A stretch of 64,000 bases of DNA from Burkholderia sp. 9120 (GCF_000745015.1 NZ_JQNA01000002.1:310001-374000), one strand, 5' to 3'; numbered from the stretch's first letter, positions 1 to 9,215 are shown. The notes: generated by a model from the letters alone, not told the origin. Made by a program: numbers and translations.

Positions 1-128
1 GCCTTCAACGCAATGCGCTGCGACAGCATCCGCTGACGTCCGGCCATGTTGATCAACGAACTCATCACCTCGCTGGAGACGTCCGTATCGGCCGGTATAA
101 CGTGAAGCCTTTGTGCGGTAATGCTCAT
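1..128 (-). CDS. PilJ/NIT-like sensor protein, N-terminal fragment
   Basis: Only the first 42 codons lie in the window; the gene runs off the left edge. The ATG is at 126-128. The readable protein contains NMAGRQRMLSQRI near residues 27-39, which is the signature of the PilJ-type N-terminal domain of type IV pili chemotaxis transducers and NarX-like sensors. It is the last visible gene of the leftward nirB-nirD-nitrate reductase-narK run, 95 bp after narK. A role in nitrate sensing or regulation is therefore likely. NasR joins a nitrate-sensing NIT domain to an ANTAR RNA-binding domain, so an ANTAR output would fit the leaders described near 9.2 and 9.7 kb, but the output domain is outside the window and cannot be called. 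Confidence 0.7.
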   Translation of the reverse strand, partial: MSITAQRLHVIPADTDVSSEVMSSLINMAGRQRMLSQRIALK

Positions 129-164
129 GGTCACTTCTTAACGATGTCGAGAGTCCCCGCCGCA

Positions 165-203
165 GGCGCGTTCGTCGCGTAAAACCGCGGCAACGAACGC
201 GCC
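165..203 (-). other. Intercistronic hairpin between narK and the PilJ-like gene
   Basis: An 11-bp perfect inverted repeat (165-175 and 193-203, arm GGCGCGTTCGT) lies in the 95-bp gap. No T-run follows on the minus strand, so it does not look like an intrinsic terminator. It may be an RNA stability or processing structure. Function unproven. Confidence 0.4.
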
Positions 204-223
204 GGCACGGCCGGGTTGATGCG

Positions 224-1591
224 TCACTCCGTGGCGTGCGCGTGCATTACGCCGGTCTGCATCGACCACGCCATCCACGGACGGCGCAGCGCGACGATCG
301 CGACGAACGCGCAGGCGGCCAGCGCGCCGAAAGTCGCGAAGCCCATCTGATAGCTGCCGGTGCTTTCTTTCGCGATGCCCATCACGACCGGCAGATAGAA
401 GCCGCCGATCCCGCCCGCCGCGCCGACAATGCCCGACATCAACCCGGTACGCCCCGCCCAGCGATGCGGCACCAGCTGGAAGGTCGCGCCGTTGCCGAGA
501 CCAAAGGCCACGTACAGGCACAACAGCAACGCGATGCCGCCCACCATCGAAGGCATCGCAGCGGCGAACACGAAGTCGCACAGCGAGATGATCGCCAGCA
601 GGAAGGTCAGCGCGCGCACACCCGACACCTTGTCGGCGATCAGACCACCGAGCGGGCGCACCATCGCGCCGGTCGCGGCGAGCAACGCCATGAACAGGCC
701 GGCGTCGATCTTCGACAGTTGATAGAGGTTAGTCAGCAGCAGCGACACATACGAGGACATGCCGACGAAACCGCCGAACGTGATGCTGTACACCAGCATG
801 ATCGCCCACGTATCGCGCTCACCGAGCACCGCGCGATAACGCTTCGGCAGCACCGCGATAGCCAGCAGCGCGCCGATCACCGGCAACAGCAGCACGCCGG
901 TCTTACCCGCGCCGAACAGACCGGCTTCGACGAGCAGCACCAGCACGATCAACCCCACCAGCGTCACCGCGAAACTGCTGAATGCGCGCAGCACGCTGCC
1001 CGACTTGATGCCCGCGTCGTTGGCCCAGAAATACAGCGTGATCGCGGCAATCGCGAGCAAGGGCAGCGCGCCGCCGGCGGCCATCTGCCAGCCGTAGTGC
1101 GTGGCCAGTTGCGGGAACAGGAAACCGTCGAGCACCGCGCCGATATTGCCGGCCGCGGCCAGACCCAGCACCAGCCCCTGCACCTTCGGCGGATAGTTGC
1201 TGCCCGCCATCGGCAACGCCACCGCGAAACTCGCACCGCCGACTCCGAGGAACACGCCCAGCACCAGCAGCTCCGTGTACGACGGCACCGACGCCATGAG
1301 CGGCAGCACGATCGTCGGCACCGCCGACAACAGCACGCCCATCAGCGCGATGCGTTTGCCGTGCGCGGACTGATAGAGATTGCCGAGCGTCACGCGCAGA
1401 ATCGCCGCCGACAGCACCGGCACGGCCACCAGAAAACCTTGCTGCGCGGGCGTCATCGCAATGCTTTTGCTGATGAACGGCGCGAGCGGTCCGTACAGCA
1501 CCCAGACCGTGAAGCCGGTGTCGAAATAGAGGAAGCACGCCACCAGCGCGCGCCAGTCCCCGCTCTTGAGGGAGCTCATCACGTTTTTCAT
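224..1591 (-). CDS. narK: Nitrate/nitrite MFS transporter (NarK/NasA type)
   Basis: A 455-residue, very hydrophobic protein with the 12-helix pattern of the major facilitator superfamily, nitrate/nitrite porter (NNP) branch. Family features visible are an arginine in helix 2 (near ILRVTLGNLY), a second in helix 8 (GAMVRPLGGL), a nitrate-signature-like segment (GLVLGLAAAGNIGAV) and the late GNGATFQLVP motif. It should import nitrate for the reductases encoded upstream in the same orientation. The ATG is preceded by a GAGG ribosome site. A 223-bp gap separates it from the reductase gene and holds its own sigma-54-like promoter, so it may be both read through from nirB and expressed alone. Direction of transport (nitrate uptake versus nitrite export) is inferred from context. 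Confidence 0.9.
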   Translation of the reverse strand: MKNVMSSLKSGDWRALVACFLYFDTGFTVWVLYGPLAPFISKSIAMTPAQQGFLVAVPVLSAAILRVTLGNLYQSAHGKRIALMGVLLSAVPTIVLPLMASVPSYTELLVLGVFLGVGGASFAVALPMAGSNYPPKVQGLVLGLAAAGNIGAVLDGFLFPQLATHYGWQMAAGGALPLLAIAAITLYFWANDAGIKSGSVLRAFSSFAVTLVGLIVLVLLVEAGLFGAGKTGVLLLPVIGALLAIAVLPKRYRAVLGERDTWAIMLVYSITFGGFVGMSSYVSLLLTNLYQLSKIDAGLFMALLAATGAMVRPLGGLIADKVSGVRALTFLLAIISLCDFVFAAAMPSMVGGIALLLCLYVAFGLGNGATFQLVPHRWAGRTGLMSGIVGAAGGIGGFYLPVVMGIAKESTGSYQMGFATFGALAACAFVAIVALRRPWMAWSMQTGVMHAHATE

Positions 1592-1709
1592 CAGACATCC
1601 TCATAAAACTGATTGTTCGTCTATCCGGCCGCAACGTATGAGGCTGCGTGGTGCTGTGCTTTTTGCCATGCACCGGAATGGTCGACAAGGTTGAAAACCG
1701 GCTTGAACA

Positions 1710-1725
1710 TGCAACCTCCATGCCA
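1710..1725 (-). promoter_or_regulatory. Candidate sigma-54 promoter of narK
   Basis: On the minus strand it reads TGGCATGGAGGTTGCA. This matches the RpoN consensus TGGCACG-N4-TTGCA except for one base, with exactly 10 nt between the -24 GG and the -12 GC. The predicted start is about 1699, giving a leader of roughly 108 nt. No NtrC-like site or terminator hairpin was seen nearby. Confidence 0.55.
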
Positions 1726-1814
1726 TCCGGGTCCGTCGTTTGACGCTCGCCTGCGTACTCTTTGAAACCTGAAACTTCGACCTCGGCGGGCCGCTTTTCA
1801 CACCGTCTCAATCT

Positions 1815-4800
1815 TCAGTAAACGTCGCGTGCATAGCGCTTTTCGCGCGCGAGGCGGCTCACGTAGTCGAGCGCTTTTTCGTCGCTCATGCCGCCGTGTC
1901 GCGCGACGATGTCCTTCAACGCGGCGTCGACGTCTTTCGCCATGCGATTGGCGTCGCCGCAGACGTAGAAATGCGCACCGTCTTCGAGCCACGACCACAG
2001 TTGCGCACCCTGCTCGCGCATGCGGTCCTGCACATAGATCTTGTCCGCCTGGTCGCGCGAGAACGCGACGTCGAGCCGGTTGAGCAGACCGTCGTCGCGC
2101 ATGGCCTCGAGTTCGTCGCGATAGTAGAAATCGGACGACGCATGCTGCTCGCCGAAGAAGAGCCAGTTGCGCCCGCTGTCGCCACGTGCACGCCGCTCGT
2201 GCAGAAAGCCGCGAAACGGTGCGACGCCGGTGCCGGGGCCGACCATGATCATCGGTGTGTCCGCGCCGTGAGGCGGCCGGAAATGCGCGGACTTCTGCAC
2301 GAACACCGGCACGTCGACGTCGCCGGCGCGATCGGCGAGAAACGTCGACGACACGCCTTTGCGATGACGCCGGCCATTGCTGTAACGCACGGCGGAAACC
2401 GTCAGATGCACTTCGCGAGGATGCGCTTTCGGACTCGAGGCGATCGAATACAGGCGCGGTTGCAGGCGTTTGAGCATGCCGGTCAATTCGGCGGCGGTGA
2501 GCTTCACCGGAAACTCGTGCAACACGTCGGCTAGCTGTTGCCCCCACAACCATTGCTTGAGGTCGGCCTTGCGCTCGGGCGTCAGCAGATCGCGCAGCGC
2601 GCCTTTACCGCTGCCCTTGCCGTTATCGCTGCGCGCGGCGATCAACGCGAGCGCATCCGGATTCGGCCGTGCGATCTCGTAGTGCCGGTGCAGCGCGTCG
2701 GCCAGACGCATCTCGCCCGCGCCCGCCACCTGTACCAACGCGTCGGCGTTGGTGCAGGTGAGGCCGATCAATTCATCGACCAGCTCCGGACAATTGCTCG
2801 GCCAGACGCCCAGCGCGTCGCCCGTTTCGTATTCGAGGCCGGATTCGTTCGTGCTGAGTGAAAAGTAGCGCGTGTCTTTCGCCGCGCCCTGCTTGTTCAG
2901 ACGCAGATTCGCGACGAGCCGCGACGCGGCCGGCTGCGCTTTGCTCGGCACGGCGCCGGGGATCACCGCGTTGATCATGCCGCCGGGCGGCACCGCATGT
3001 AGCGCGGCATCTTCCTCTTTAATGCGCACGATGATGCGTTCGAGCCACGCGTCGGCGCTTTGCTGATAGTCGCTGTCGCAATCGACTCGCTCCATCAGTC
3101 GCCGCGCGCCTTTGGCCGCGAGCCGTTCGTCGAGGCGACGACCGTGGCCGCAAAATTGATCGTAGTTGCGGTCGCCGAGCGCGAGGACCGCGAAGCGCAC
3201 GCCGTCGAGACGGGGCGCGGCGTCCGTGGCTGCGTTCGCAACTGCGTCCGTGCCCAATTCCGTCCAGAGACTTTGCGCGTTGTCGGGGGGATCGCCATCG
3301 CCGAACGTACTGGTCATCAGCAACACGTATTGCGCTTTGGCCAGCGCCGACACGTCGTAATCCGCCATGCACGAGGTACGGATTTCAAAACCCGACTCCA
3401 TCAGACGCGTGGCGTAGCGCTCGGTGAGCGATTCGGTATTGCCGGTTTGCGAGGCCCATAGCAGCGTGACCTTGGGCCGTGCGCGTGCGATCCGCACGCC
3501 GGATGTTTGCGACGTGTCTGAGGGCGTGTGCGCGAGCGAGGTGGGCATGGCCGCTGATGCAGCGAGCGGCGCGCTGCGGCTAAACAGCCCCGCGAGCAAA
3601 CCGTCCAGGTAGAGGCGTTTTGTTGCATCGAACGGCGCGCTGATCGGCAAAACCGGCACGGCGCTGCTGTCTCCACTAACGCCCTGCTCCCGCGCCGAGC
3701 GCAAGCCACTGACGAAACCCGCCAGATAAGTCCGCTCGGCATCGGAGAACGACGGCGCGGGCGTCGGCGGCAATTGCAACAAACGGGTGAGTGCTTCGAT
3801 ATGCGGCATAGACAGATCCTCGGCGCTGGCCGTTGCAACATCCACCGACGTGGCGGTCGCGCCCACCGCCAACGCAGATGCAGATGCAGATGCAGATGCA
3901 GATGCGGCGGCAAACTTAACCGCGTCATCGTTCAAAACCGACTCGCCAACCTCCACGCGCACCGCACTCAACGCGACCGCGCAAAACTTGAGTTCGGGTT
4001 GCTGCGAGACCGGATCGATTGCATCGCTTGTCACAGCGTTGATACACAGGTCGTCGCCGAACACGTCGTTCCAGTGCATCGGCGCGAAGCAGTGGCCCGC
4101 GCTCACGCGTTCGGTCACGACCGCCGGCAACACCGCGCGGCCGCGGCGCGAACGAATCTCCACCGGGTCTTTGGCCTTGATACCGAGCGTGGCCGCATCC
4201 TCGGGATGAATCTCGACGAACGGCCCGGGGTTCAGCTTGTTGAGCATCGCGACCTTGCCGGTCTTGGTCATGGTGTGCCATTGATGCTGCAAACGGCCGG
4301 TGTTCAGCACGATCGGAAATTCGCGATCGGGCAATTCGGCCGGCGCCGCATAAGCGCGTGCGAAAAACATCGCGCGTCCGCTGGCGGTCGGAAACGCGAG
4401 CCGTGGATGGCTGCCGTCCGGCAACGCTTTCAACGTCTGGCTGACGCCGTCGTTGACGTAACGCACGGGATTGCGTGCGTTCGAATCGTCCGCCGCCAGC
4501 GGCCATTGCAACGGTGTTTCCTTCAACCGCCGATGGCTCGCGCCACGCAGGTCGTAGCCGGTTTTCGGATTCGACGCCCGCGTGATTTCCGCGAACACTT
4601 CGTCGGCGCTCTCATAGCTGAAGGCCTCGGCAAAACCCATTTCACACGCCACGCGCGCAATGATCTGCCAGTCCGGCAACGCCGCGCCCGGCGGCTCGAT
4701 GCCCTTTTGCATCAGCGTGAGCGTGCGCTCCGAGTTGATCATCACGCCTTCCGCTTCGGCCCATAACGCGCCGGGCAGCAGCACGTCGGCGTAGCGATTC

Positions 4801-6107
4801 GTCTCGGTGTCGAGAAACGCGTCCTGCGAAATCACCAGCTCCGCCGCGCGCAAACCGGCAATCGCGTTCTGCCGGTTCGCGACGCTCGCCACCGGATTCG
4901 TGCAGATGATCCAGCAGGCCTTGATCTCGCCCGCGGCCATGCGCGTGAACATATCGATCGTGCCGGTGCCGACTTCGGTCTTCAACGTGCCGGGTGGAAT
5001 CTCCCAAAGCGCCTCGATAAACGCGCGGTCTTCCTCCACCAGCACCGACCGCTGGCCCGGCAAACCCGGACCCATGTAGCCCATTTCGCGGCCGCCCATC
5101 GCATTCGGCTGGCCGGTTAGCGAAAACGGCCCGCTGCCGCGCCGGCAGATCTTGCCCGTCGCCAGATGCAGGTTGCAGATCGCGTTGGTATGCCACGTAC
5201 CGTGCGTGCTTTGATTCAGGCCCATGGTCCAGCAGCTGATCCACTCTTTTGCCGTGCCGATCATCTGGGCCGCGCGGCGAATCGCTTCGGCGGGCAAGCC
5301 CGTGATGCGCGCAACATTCTCAGGCGTGTAATCCGCCAGAAACGCGGGCATCGCGTCCCAGCCCTCGGTAACCTCGGCGATAAAAGCGGTATCCGTCTGG
5401 CCGTTTTCGTGCAACAGATGCAGCAGGCCGTTGAGCAACGCGAGATCGGTGCCCGGTTTGATCTGCATGAACAGATCGGCTTTGTCGGCGGTCGTATTGC
5501 GGCGCGGATCGACAACGATCAGTTTCGCGCCGGCCTTCACGCGATCCATCATCCGCAGGAACAGAATCGGGTGACAGTCGGCCATATTCGCGCCGATCAC
5601 GAAGAACACGTCGGCGTGATCGAGATCGTCATACGAGCCCGGCGGGCCGTCCGCGCCGAGCGACAGCTTGTAGCCGCTGCCCGCGCTCGCCATGCACAGA
5701 CGCGAGTTCGATTCGATATTGTTGGTGCCGACGAAACCCTTGGCGAGCTTGTTGACGAGGTACTGCGCTTCGATCGACATCTGCCCGGACACGTAGAACG
5801 ACAGTGCGTCCGGTCCATGTTCGTCGAGCAGGCCGCGCAAGCGCGCCGCCGTGCTGCTGATCGCCTGCGCCATGGGCAGCGGCGCCGGATCCTGGTCGCG
5901 CGCGTGACGCACGAACGCGCCTTCCAGACGCCCTGACTTGCGCAACGCAACGTGCGCCGATTGCCCCTTCGTGCAGAGCCGTCCGAAGTTGGCCGGATGT
6001 TCCCTGTCGCCGGAAATCTTCACGACCTGTCCGTCCTCGACGTGCAGCACCATGCCGCAGCCAACGCCGCAGTAAGGGCATACCGTTTTAACGTTAGAGG
6101 AAGACAT
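1815..6107 (-). CDS. Assimilatory nitrate reductase fused to a CysJ-like flavoprotein reductase
   Basis: A 1430-residue fusion reducing nitrate to nitrite in the cytoplasm. Residues 1-715 are a NasA/NapA-type molybdopterin oxidoreductase: C10, C13, C17 and C45 form the [4Fe-4S] site, and C138 in SRLCMAS is the expected molybdenum ligand. A linker (about 720-875) follows, including an Ala-Ser hinge and two short CysJ-N-terminus-like helices (YLAGFVSGL, YLDGLLAGL). From about 880 come a flavodoxin-like FMN domain (ASQTGNTESL), an FAD domain (RLYSIASS) and an NAD(P)H domain (GPGTGVAPFRGF). The protein should therefore carry electrons from NAD(P)H to the molybdenum site within one chain, replacing separate NasB-type subunits. 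The ATG at 6107 is preferred to a TTG three codons upstream. The gap to nirD is short, so the two are probably one operon. This fused architecture is known from Burkholderia relatives. Confidence 0.92.
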   Translation of the reverse strand: MSSSNVKTVCPYCGVGCGMVLHVEDGQVVKISGDREHPANFGRLCTKGQSAHVALRKSGRLEGAFVRHARDQDPAPLPMAQAISSTAARLRGLLDEHGPDALSFYVSGQMSIEAQYLVNKLAKGFVGTNNIESNSRLCMASAGSGYKLSLGADGPPGSYDDLDHADVFFVIGANMADCHPILFLRMMDRVKAGAKLIVVDPRRNTTADKADLFMQIKPGTDLALLNGLLHLLHENGQTDTAFIAEVTEGWDAMPAFLADYTPENVARITGLPAEAIRRAAQMIGTAKEWISCWTMGLNQSTHGTWHTNAICNLHLATGKICRRGSGPFSLTGQPNAMGGREMGYMGPGLPGQRSVLVEEDRAFIEALWEIPPGTLKTEVGTGTIDMFTRMAAGEIKACWIICTNPVASVANRQNAIAGLRAAELVISQDAFLDTETNRYADVLLPGALWAEAEGVMINSERTLTLMQKGIEPPGAALPDWQIIARVACEMGFAEAFSYESADEVFAEITRASNPKTGYDLRGASHRRLKETPLQWPLAADDSNARNPVRYVNDGVSQTLKALPDGSHPRLAFPTASGRAMFFARAYAAPAELPDREFPIVLNTGRLQHQWHTMTKTGKVAMLNKLNPGPFVEIHPEDAATLGIKAKDPVEIRSRRGRAVLPAVVTERVSAGHCFAPMHWNDVFGDDLCINAVTSDAIDPVSQQPELKFCAVALSAVRVEVGESVLNDDAVKFAAASASASASASALAVGATATSVDVATASAEDLSMPHIEALTRLLQLPPTPAPSFSDAERTYLAGFVSGLRSAREQGVSGDSSAVPVLPISAPFDATKRLYLDGLLAGLFSRSAPLAASAAMPTSLAHTPSDTSQTSGVRIARARPKVTLLWASQTGNTESLTERYATRLMESGFEIRTSCMADYDVSALAKAQYVLLMTSTFGDGDPPDNAQSLWTELGTDAVANAATDAAPRLDGVRFAVLALGDRNYDQFCGHGRRLDERLAAKGARRLMERVDCDSDYQQSADAWLERIIVRIKEEDAALHAVPPGGMINAVIPGAVPSKAQPAASRLVANLRLNKQGAAKDTRYFSLSTNESGLEYETGDALGVWPSNCPELVDELIGLTCTNADALVQVAGAGEMRLADALHRHYEIARPNPDALALIAARSDNGKGSGKGALRDLLTPERKADLKQWLWGQQLADVLHEFPVKLTAAELTGMLKRLQPRLYSIASSPKAHPREVHLTVSAVRYSNGRRHRKGVSSTFLADRAGDVDVPVFVQKSAHFRPPHGADTPMIMVGPGTGVAPFRGFLHERRARGDSGRNWLFFGEQHASSDFYYRDELEAMRDDGLLNRLDVAFSRDQADKIYVQDRMREQGAQLWSWLEDGAHFYVCGDANRMAKDVDAALKDIVARHGGMSDEKALDYVSRLAREKRYARDVY
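3874..3905 (-). repeat. Hexanucleotide tandem repeat encoding an Ala-Ser hinge
   Basis: Five perfect copies of GCAGAT (plus strand) plus a partial copy. Read on the minus strand they encode alternating Ala and Ser in the linker between the molybdenum and flavin domains (about residues 735-745). The unit is six bases, so copy-number change would alter linker length without shifting the frame. Confidence 0.9.
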
Positions 6108-6142
6108 GGCGGGCAACGTGGCTCAATACAGTTAGCGGGCGA

Positions 6143-6496
6143 TCAAACGGCGACCCACACCTGACCGTTTTCCACGCGCGTATCGAACGCGCTGACGGAA
6201 TACGCGGGCGTTTCCAGGCACTCGCCGGTACGCAGATCGAAGTGATGCTTGTAGATCGGCGAAGCGACCACGACGCGTTCGCCGAGACTGCCGATCAGTC
6301 CGCGCGACAGCACCGCCGCCTGCGAGCCCGGATCGAAGTTCTCGATCGCGTAGACGGTGGCGTGTGCATGACTGTCGTGCACGTGAAATACGGCCACCTG
6401 CTCGCCGTTGACGAGCGCGCAGACGCCCGTGTTGGGGACGATTTCATCGAGCGGGCAAACGGGCTGCCAGACACGCGGCACACGGTCTTGGTTCAT
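6143..6496 (-). CDS. nirD: Nitrite reductase (NADH) small subunit
   Basis: A 117-residue NirD. It has the Rieske-like beta fold (VCPLDEIVPNTGVCALV at the start, SPIYKHHFDLRTGECLE near residues 79-95). The paired Cys-X-His ligands of a true Rieske cluster are absent, as usual for NirD. It partners NirB in the cytoplasmic siroheme nitrite reductase that makes ammonium. The open frame extends well upstream into nirB, but the ATG at 6496 gives the normal family length. It lies 41 bp after nirB and 35 bp before the reductase fusion ATG, consistent with one transcript. Confidence 0.93.
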   Translation of the reverse strand: MNQDRVPRVWQPVCPLDEIVPNTGVCALVNGEQVAVFHVHDSHAHATVYAIENFDPGSQAAVLSRGLIGSLGERVVVASPIYKHHFDLRTGECLETPAYSVSAFDTRVENGQVWVAV

Positions 6497-6537
6497 GGCG
6501 AAGTCCTCGGTAAATAACGCAACACGCGTGAATGGGA

Positions 6538-9084
6538 TCAGACGGTTTCGACGACGACCGGAATCGCCGCCAGCCGGGTTTGCCGTTCGGCGGGCGTGGC
6601 CGGCCGGATCTGGCCGCGCTCTTCGACGAACGTCACGTTGCGGTCCGGCTCGCTGCTGTTGACGAAGTGACGGAAGCGCTTGCGCGTTTCCGGATCGGTC
6701 ACGGCCTTCTTCCATTCGCATTCGTACGTATCGACCACGTGCTGCAGGTCCGCTTCGAGTTCGGCGACCACGCCAAGACGATCGTGGACGACCACGTCGA
6801 TCAGATACGCGAGTCCGCCTTCGAGGTTGTCGCGCCACACGCTGGTGCGCTGCAGACGGTCGGCCGTGCGCACGTAGAACATCAGAAAGCGGTCGATGTA
6901 ACGCACCAACGTGTCTTTATCCAGATCCGACGCGAGCAGTTCGGCATGGCGCGGCTTCATGCCGCCGTTGCCGCACACGTAGAGATTCCAGCCCTTTTCG
7001 GTGGCGATGATGCCGACGTCCTTGCCCTGTGCTTCCGCGCATTCGCGGGTGCAGCCCGACACGCCGAACTTGATCTTGTGCGGCGTACGCAGACCTTTGT
7101 AGCGGTTCTCGATCTCGACCGCGAGCCCGACCGAATCGCCGACGCCATAGCGGCACCACGTCGAGCCGACGCACGACTTCACCGTGCGCAGCGATTTGCC
7201 GTACGCATGGCCGGATTCGAAACCGGCGGCGATCAGTTCTTCCCAGATGAGCGGCAATTGCTCGACGCGCGCGCCGAACAGATCGACCCGCTGACCGCCG
7301 GTGATCTTCGTGTACAGCCCGTATTTCTTCGCGACCTGGCCGACGGCGATCAAGCCGTCGGGCGTCACTTCGCCGCCCGCCATGCGCGGCACGACCGAGT
7401 ACGTGCCGTCGCGCTGGATATTGGCGAGGTAGTAATCGTTGGTGTCCTGCAGCGGCGCGTGCTCTTTCTTCAGCACGAATTCGTTCCAGCACGACGCGAG
7501 AATGCTCGCCGCCGCCGGCTTGCAGATATCGCAACCGAGACCATGACCGTGCCTCGCGAGCAATTCGCCGAAGCTGCGCACTTCGCCCATCCGCACGAGG
7601 TGATACAACTCCTGGCGCGAAAACGGAAAGTGTTCGCACAGATGGTTGCTGACAGCGAGCCCCTGCTTTTTCATCTCGGCCTTCATCACCTGCGTGACGA
7701 GCGGCACGCAGCCGCCGCACGAGGTGCCCGCGCCGGTCGCGCACTTGAGCGCGCCGATATCGGTTGCGCCCGCACCGACCGCCGCGCACAACGCGCCCTT
7801 CGATACGTTGTTGCACGAGCAGATCTGCGCGGCGTCGGGCAACGCGTCGACGCCGAGCGCCGGTTTGGCGGTGCCGTCGGCTTGCGGCAGGATCAGGAAT
7901 TCAGGCGCCTCCGGCAGCTCGATGCGGTTCAACATCATCTGCAACAGCGTGCCGTATTCGCTCGCGTCGCCGACCATCACGCCGCCCAGCAGATACTTGC
8001 CGCATTCGGAGACCACCAGCTTCTTGTAGACCTGCTTGCGTTCGTCGCTGAACTGATAGGCGCGACTGCCCGGCGTGTTGCCGTGCGCGTCGCCGATACT
8101 CGCCACGTCGACGCCCATCAGCTTCAGTTTGGTGCTCATGTCGGCGCCGGCGAATTCGGCCCCGGTCGTTTCGCCCTGCAACTGTTTCGCCACCGCGCGT
8201 GCCATTTCGTAGCCCGGTGCGACGAGGCCGAACAACTGGCCGTTCCATAACGCGCACTCGCCGATCGCGTAGATGTGCGGGTCGCTGGTGCGGCACGCGT
8301 TGTCGATCACGATGCCGCCGCGCGCGCCGAGCGTCAGGCCGCTTTCGCGCGCCAGGTCGTCGCGCGGACGGATGCCCGCGGAGAACACGATCATGTCGGT
8401 GTCGAGATGGCTGCCGTCGGCGAACTGCATGCGGTGCGTGCCGGCTTCGCCATCCACGATCGCCGTGGTGTTCTTCTGCGTGTGCACCGTCACGCCGAGT
8501 TCTTCGATTTTGGTGCGCAGCACGCGGCCGCCGCCGTCGTCGAGCTGCACCGCCATCAGACGCGGCGCGAATTCCACCACATGCGTTTGCAGGCCCATAT
8601 CGCGCAGCGCCTTCGCGCATTCGAGACCGAGCAGCCCGCCGCCCACCACCGTACCCGTAGTCGAGCGCGCGCCGCATTCCTGCATCGCTTCGAGATCGTC
8701 GATGGTGCGGTACACGAAGCAGTCGGCGCGCTCGCGGCCCGCCACCGGCGGCACGAACGGAACCGAGCCGGTGGCGAACACCAGCTTGTCATAGGGCAAG
8801 GTCTCGCCCGTCGAGACCGTCACGGTGCGCGCGTCGCGATCGATCGCGACCGCTTTCGCGTTCAGTTTGAGCAGCACGTTCTGCCGTTCGAAGAAACCCG
8901 GCTCGACCAGCGACAGATCGTCGGCGCTCTTGCCCGCGAAGAACGCCGACAGATGCACGCGGTCGTAGGCCGGCCGCGACTCTTCGCACAGCACGGTGAT
9001 GTCGAGCCCGTGCGCGGCAATTTGCGCCAGGCATTCAACCAGTTTGTGGCCGACCATCCCGTGACCGATAACGATGATTTTCAT
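6538..9084 (-). CDS. nirB: Nitrite reductase (NADH) large subunit
   Basis: An 848-residue NirB catalysing NADH-dependent six-electron reduction of nitrite to ammonium. Domain order: an FAD/NAD(P)H pyridine-nucleotide oxidoreductase (1-300, with VIGHGMVG and a second dinucleotide fold at GTVVGGGLLG), a BFD-type [2Fe-2S] segment (C422, C424, C456, C459), a second BFD-like segment (about 480-540), a ferredoxin-like half domain, and the siroheme/[4Fe-4S] domain. C638, C644, C678 and C682 match the C-X5-C...C-X3-C ligand pattern. It is first in the nirB-nirD-nitrate reductase run. Its 5' leader holds a candidate transcription attenuator, and a sigma-54-like promoter lies about 210 bp upstream of the ATG. 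Siroheme would come from the divergent SUMT gene. Confidence 0.96.
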   Translation of the reverse strand: MKIIVIGHGMVGHKLVECLAQIAAHGLDITVLCEESRPAYDRVHLSAFFAGKSADDLSLVEPGFFERQNVLLKLNAKAVAIDRDARTVTVSTGETLPYDKLVFATGSVPFVPPVAGRERADCFVYRTIDDLEAMQECGARSTTGTVVGGGLLGLECAKALRDMGLQTHVVEFAPRLMAVQLDDGGGRVLRTKIEELGVTVHTQKNTTAIVDGEAGTHRMQFADGSHLDTDMIVFSAGIRPRDDLARESGLTLGARGGIVIDNACRTSDPHIYAIGECALWNGQLFGLVAPGYEMARAVAKQLQGETTGAEFAGADMSTKLKLMGVDVASIGDAHGNTPGSRAYQFSDERKQVYKKLVVSECGKYLLGGVMVGDASEYGTLLQMMLNRIELPEAPEFLILPQADGTAKPALGVDALPDAAQICSCNNVSKGALCAAVGAGATDIGALKCATGAGTSCGGCVPLVTQVMKAEMKKQGLAVSNHLCEHFPFSRQELYHLVRMGEVRSFGELLARHGHGLGCDICKPAAASILASCWNEFVLKKEHAPLQDTNDYYLANIQRDGTYSVVPRMAGGEVTPDGLIAVGQVAKKYGLYTKITGGQRVDLFGARVEQLPLIWEELIAAGFESGHAYGKSLRTVKSCVGSTWCRYGVGDSVGLAVEIENRYKGLRTPHKIKFGVSGCTRECAEAQGKDVGIIATEKGWNLYVCGNGGMKPRHAELLASDLDKDTLVRYIDRFLMFYVRTADRLQRTSVWRDNLEGGLAYLIDVVVHDRLGVVAELEADLQHVVDTYECEWKKAVTDPETRKRFRHFVNSSEPDRNVTFVEERGQIRPATPAERQTRLAAIPVVVETV

Positions 9085-9160
9085 GACCGCGGTGTCCTCA
9101 TGTGCTGGGCTTGCTGGGGTTCATGCGCCGCCGCGCGACAGCAGCGAAAAACGCTTCCGG

Positions 9161-9215
9161 AAACAAAAACGGCGTCCCGCGAATCCAGTCGATGACTGAA
9201 TCCGGGGGACGCCGT
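9161..9215 (-). terminator. Intrinsic terminator (attenuator) in the nirB leader
   Basis: On the minus strand a long stem (arms starting ACGGCGTCCC and ending GGGACGCCGT, continued inward with G-U pairs to a 3-nt loop) is followed by a T-rich tract (TTTTTGTTT). It lies between the sigma-54-like promoter and nirB, about 75 nt before the ATG. It would therefore stop transcription before the operon unless prevented. Its 5' arm overlaps hairpin P2. Confidence 0.85.

Noticed and set aside
236..1606. Long plus-strand open frame opposite narK
   Set aside because: Composition is His/Arg/Gln-rich with no domain; it is a high-GC antisense shadow of a clear transporter gene.
6532..8250. 572-codon plus-strand frame opposite nirB
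   Set aside because: It is the complement of a well-conserved NirB reading frame and shows no recognisable protein features.
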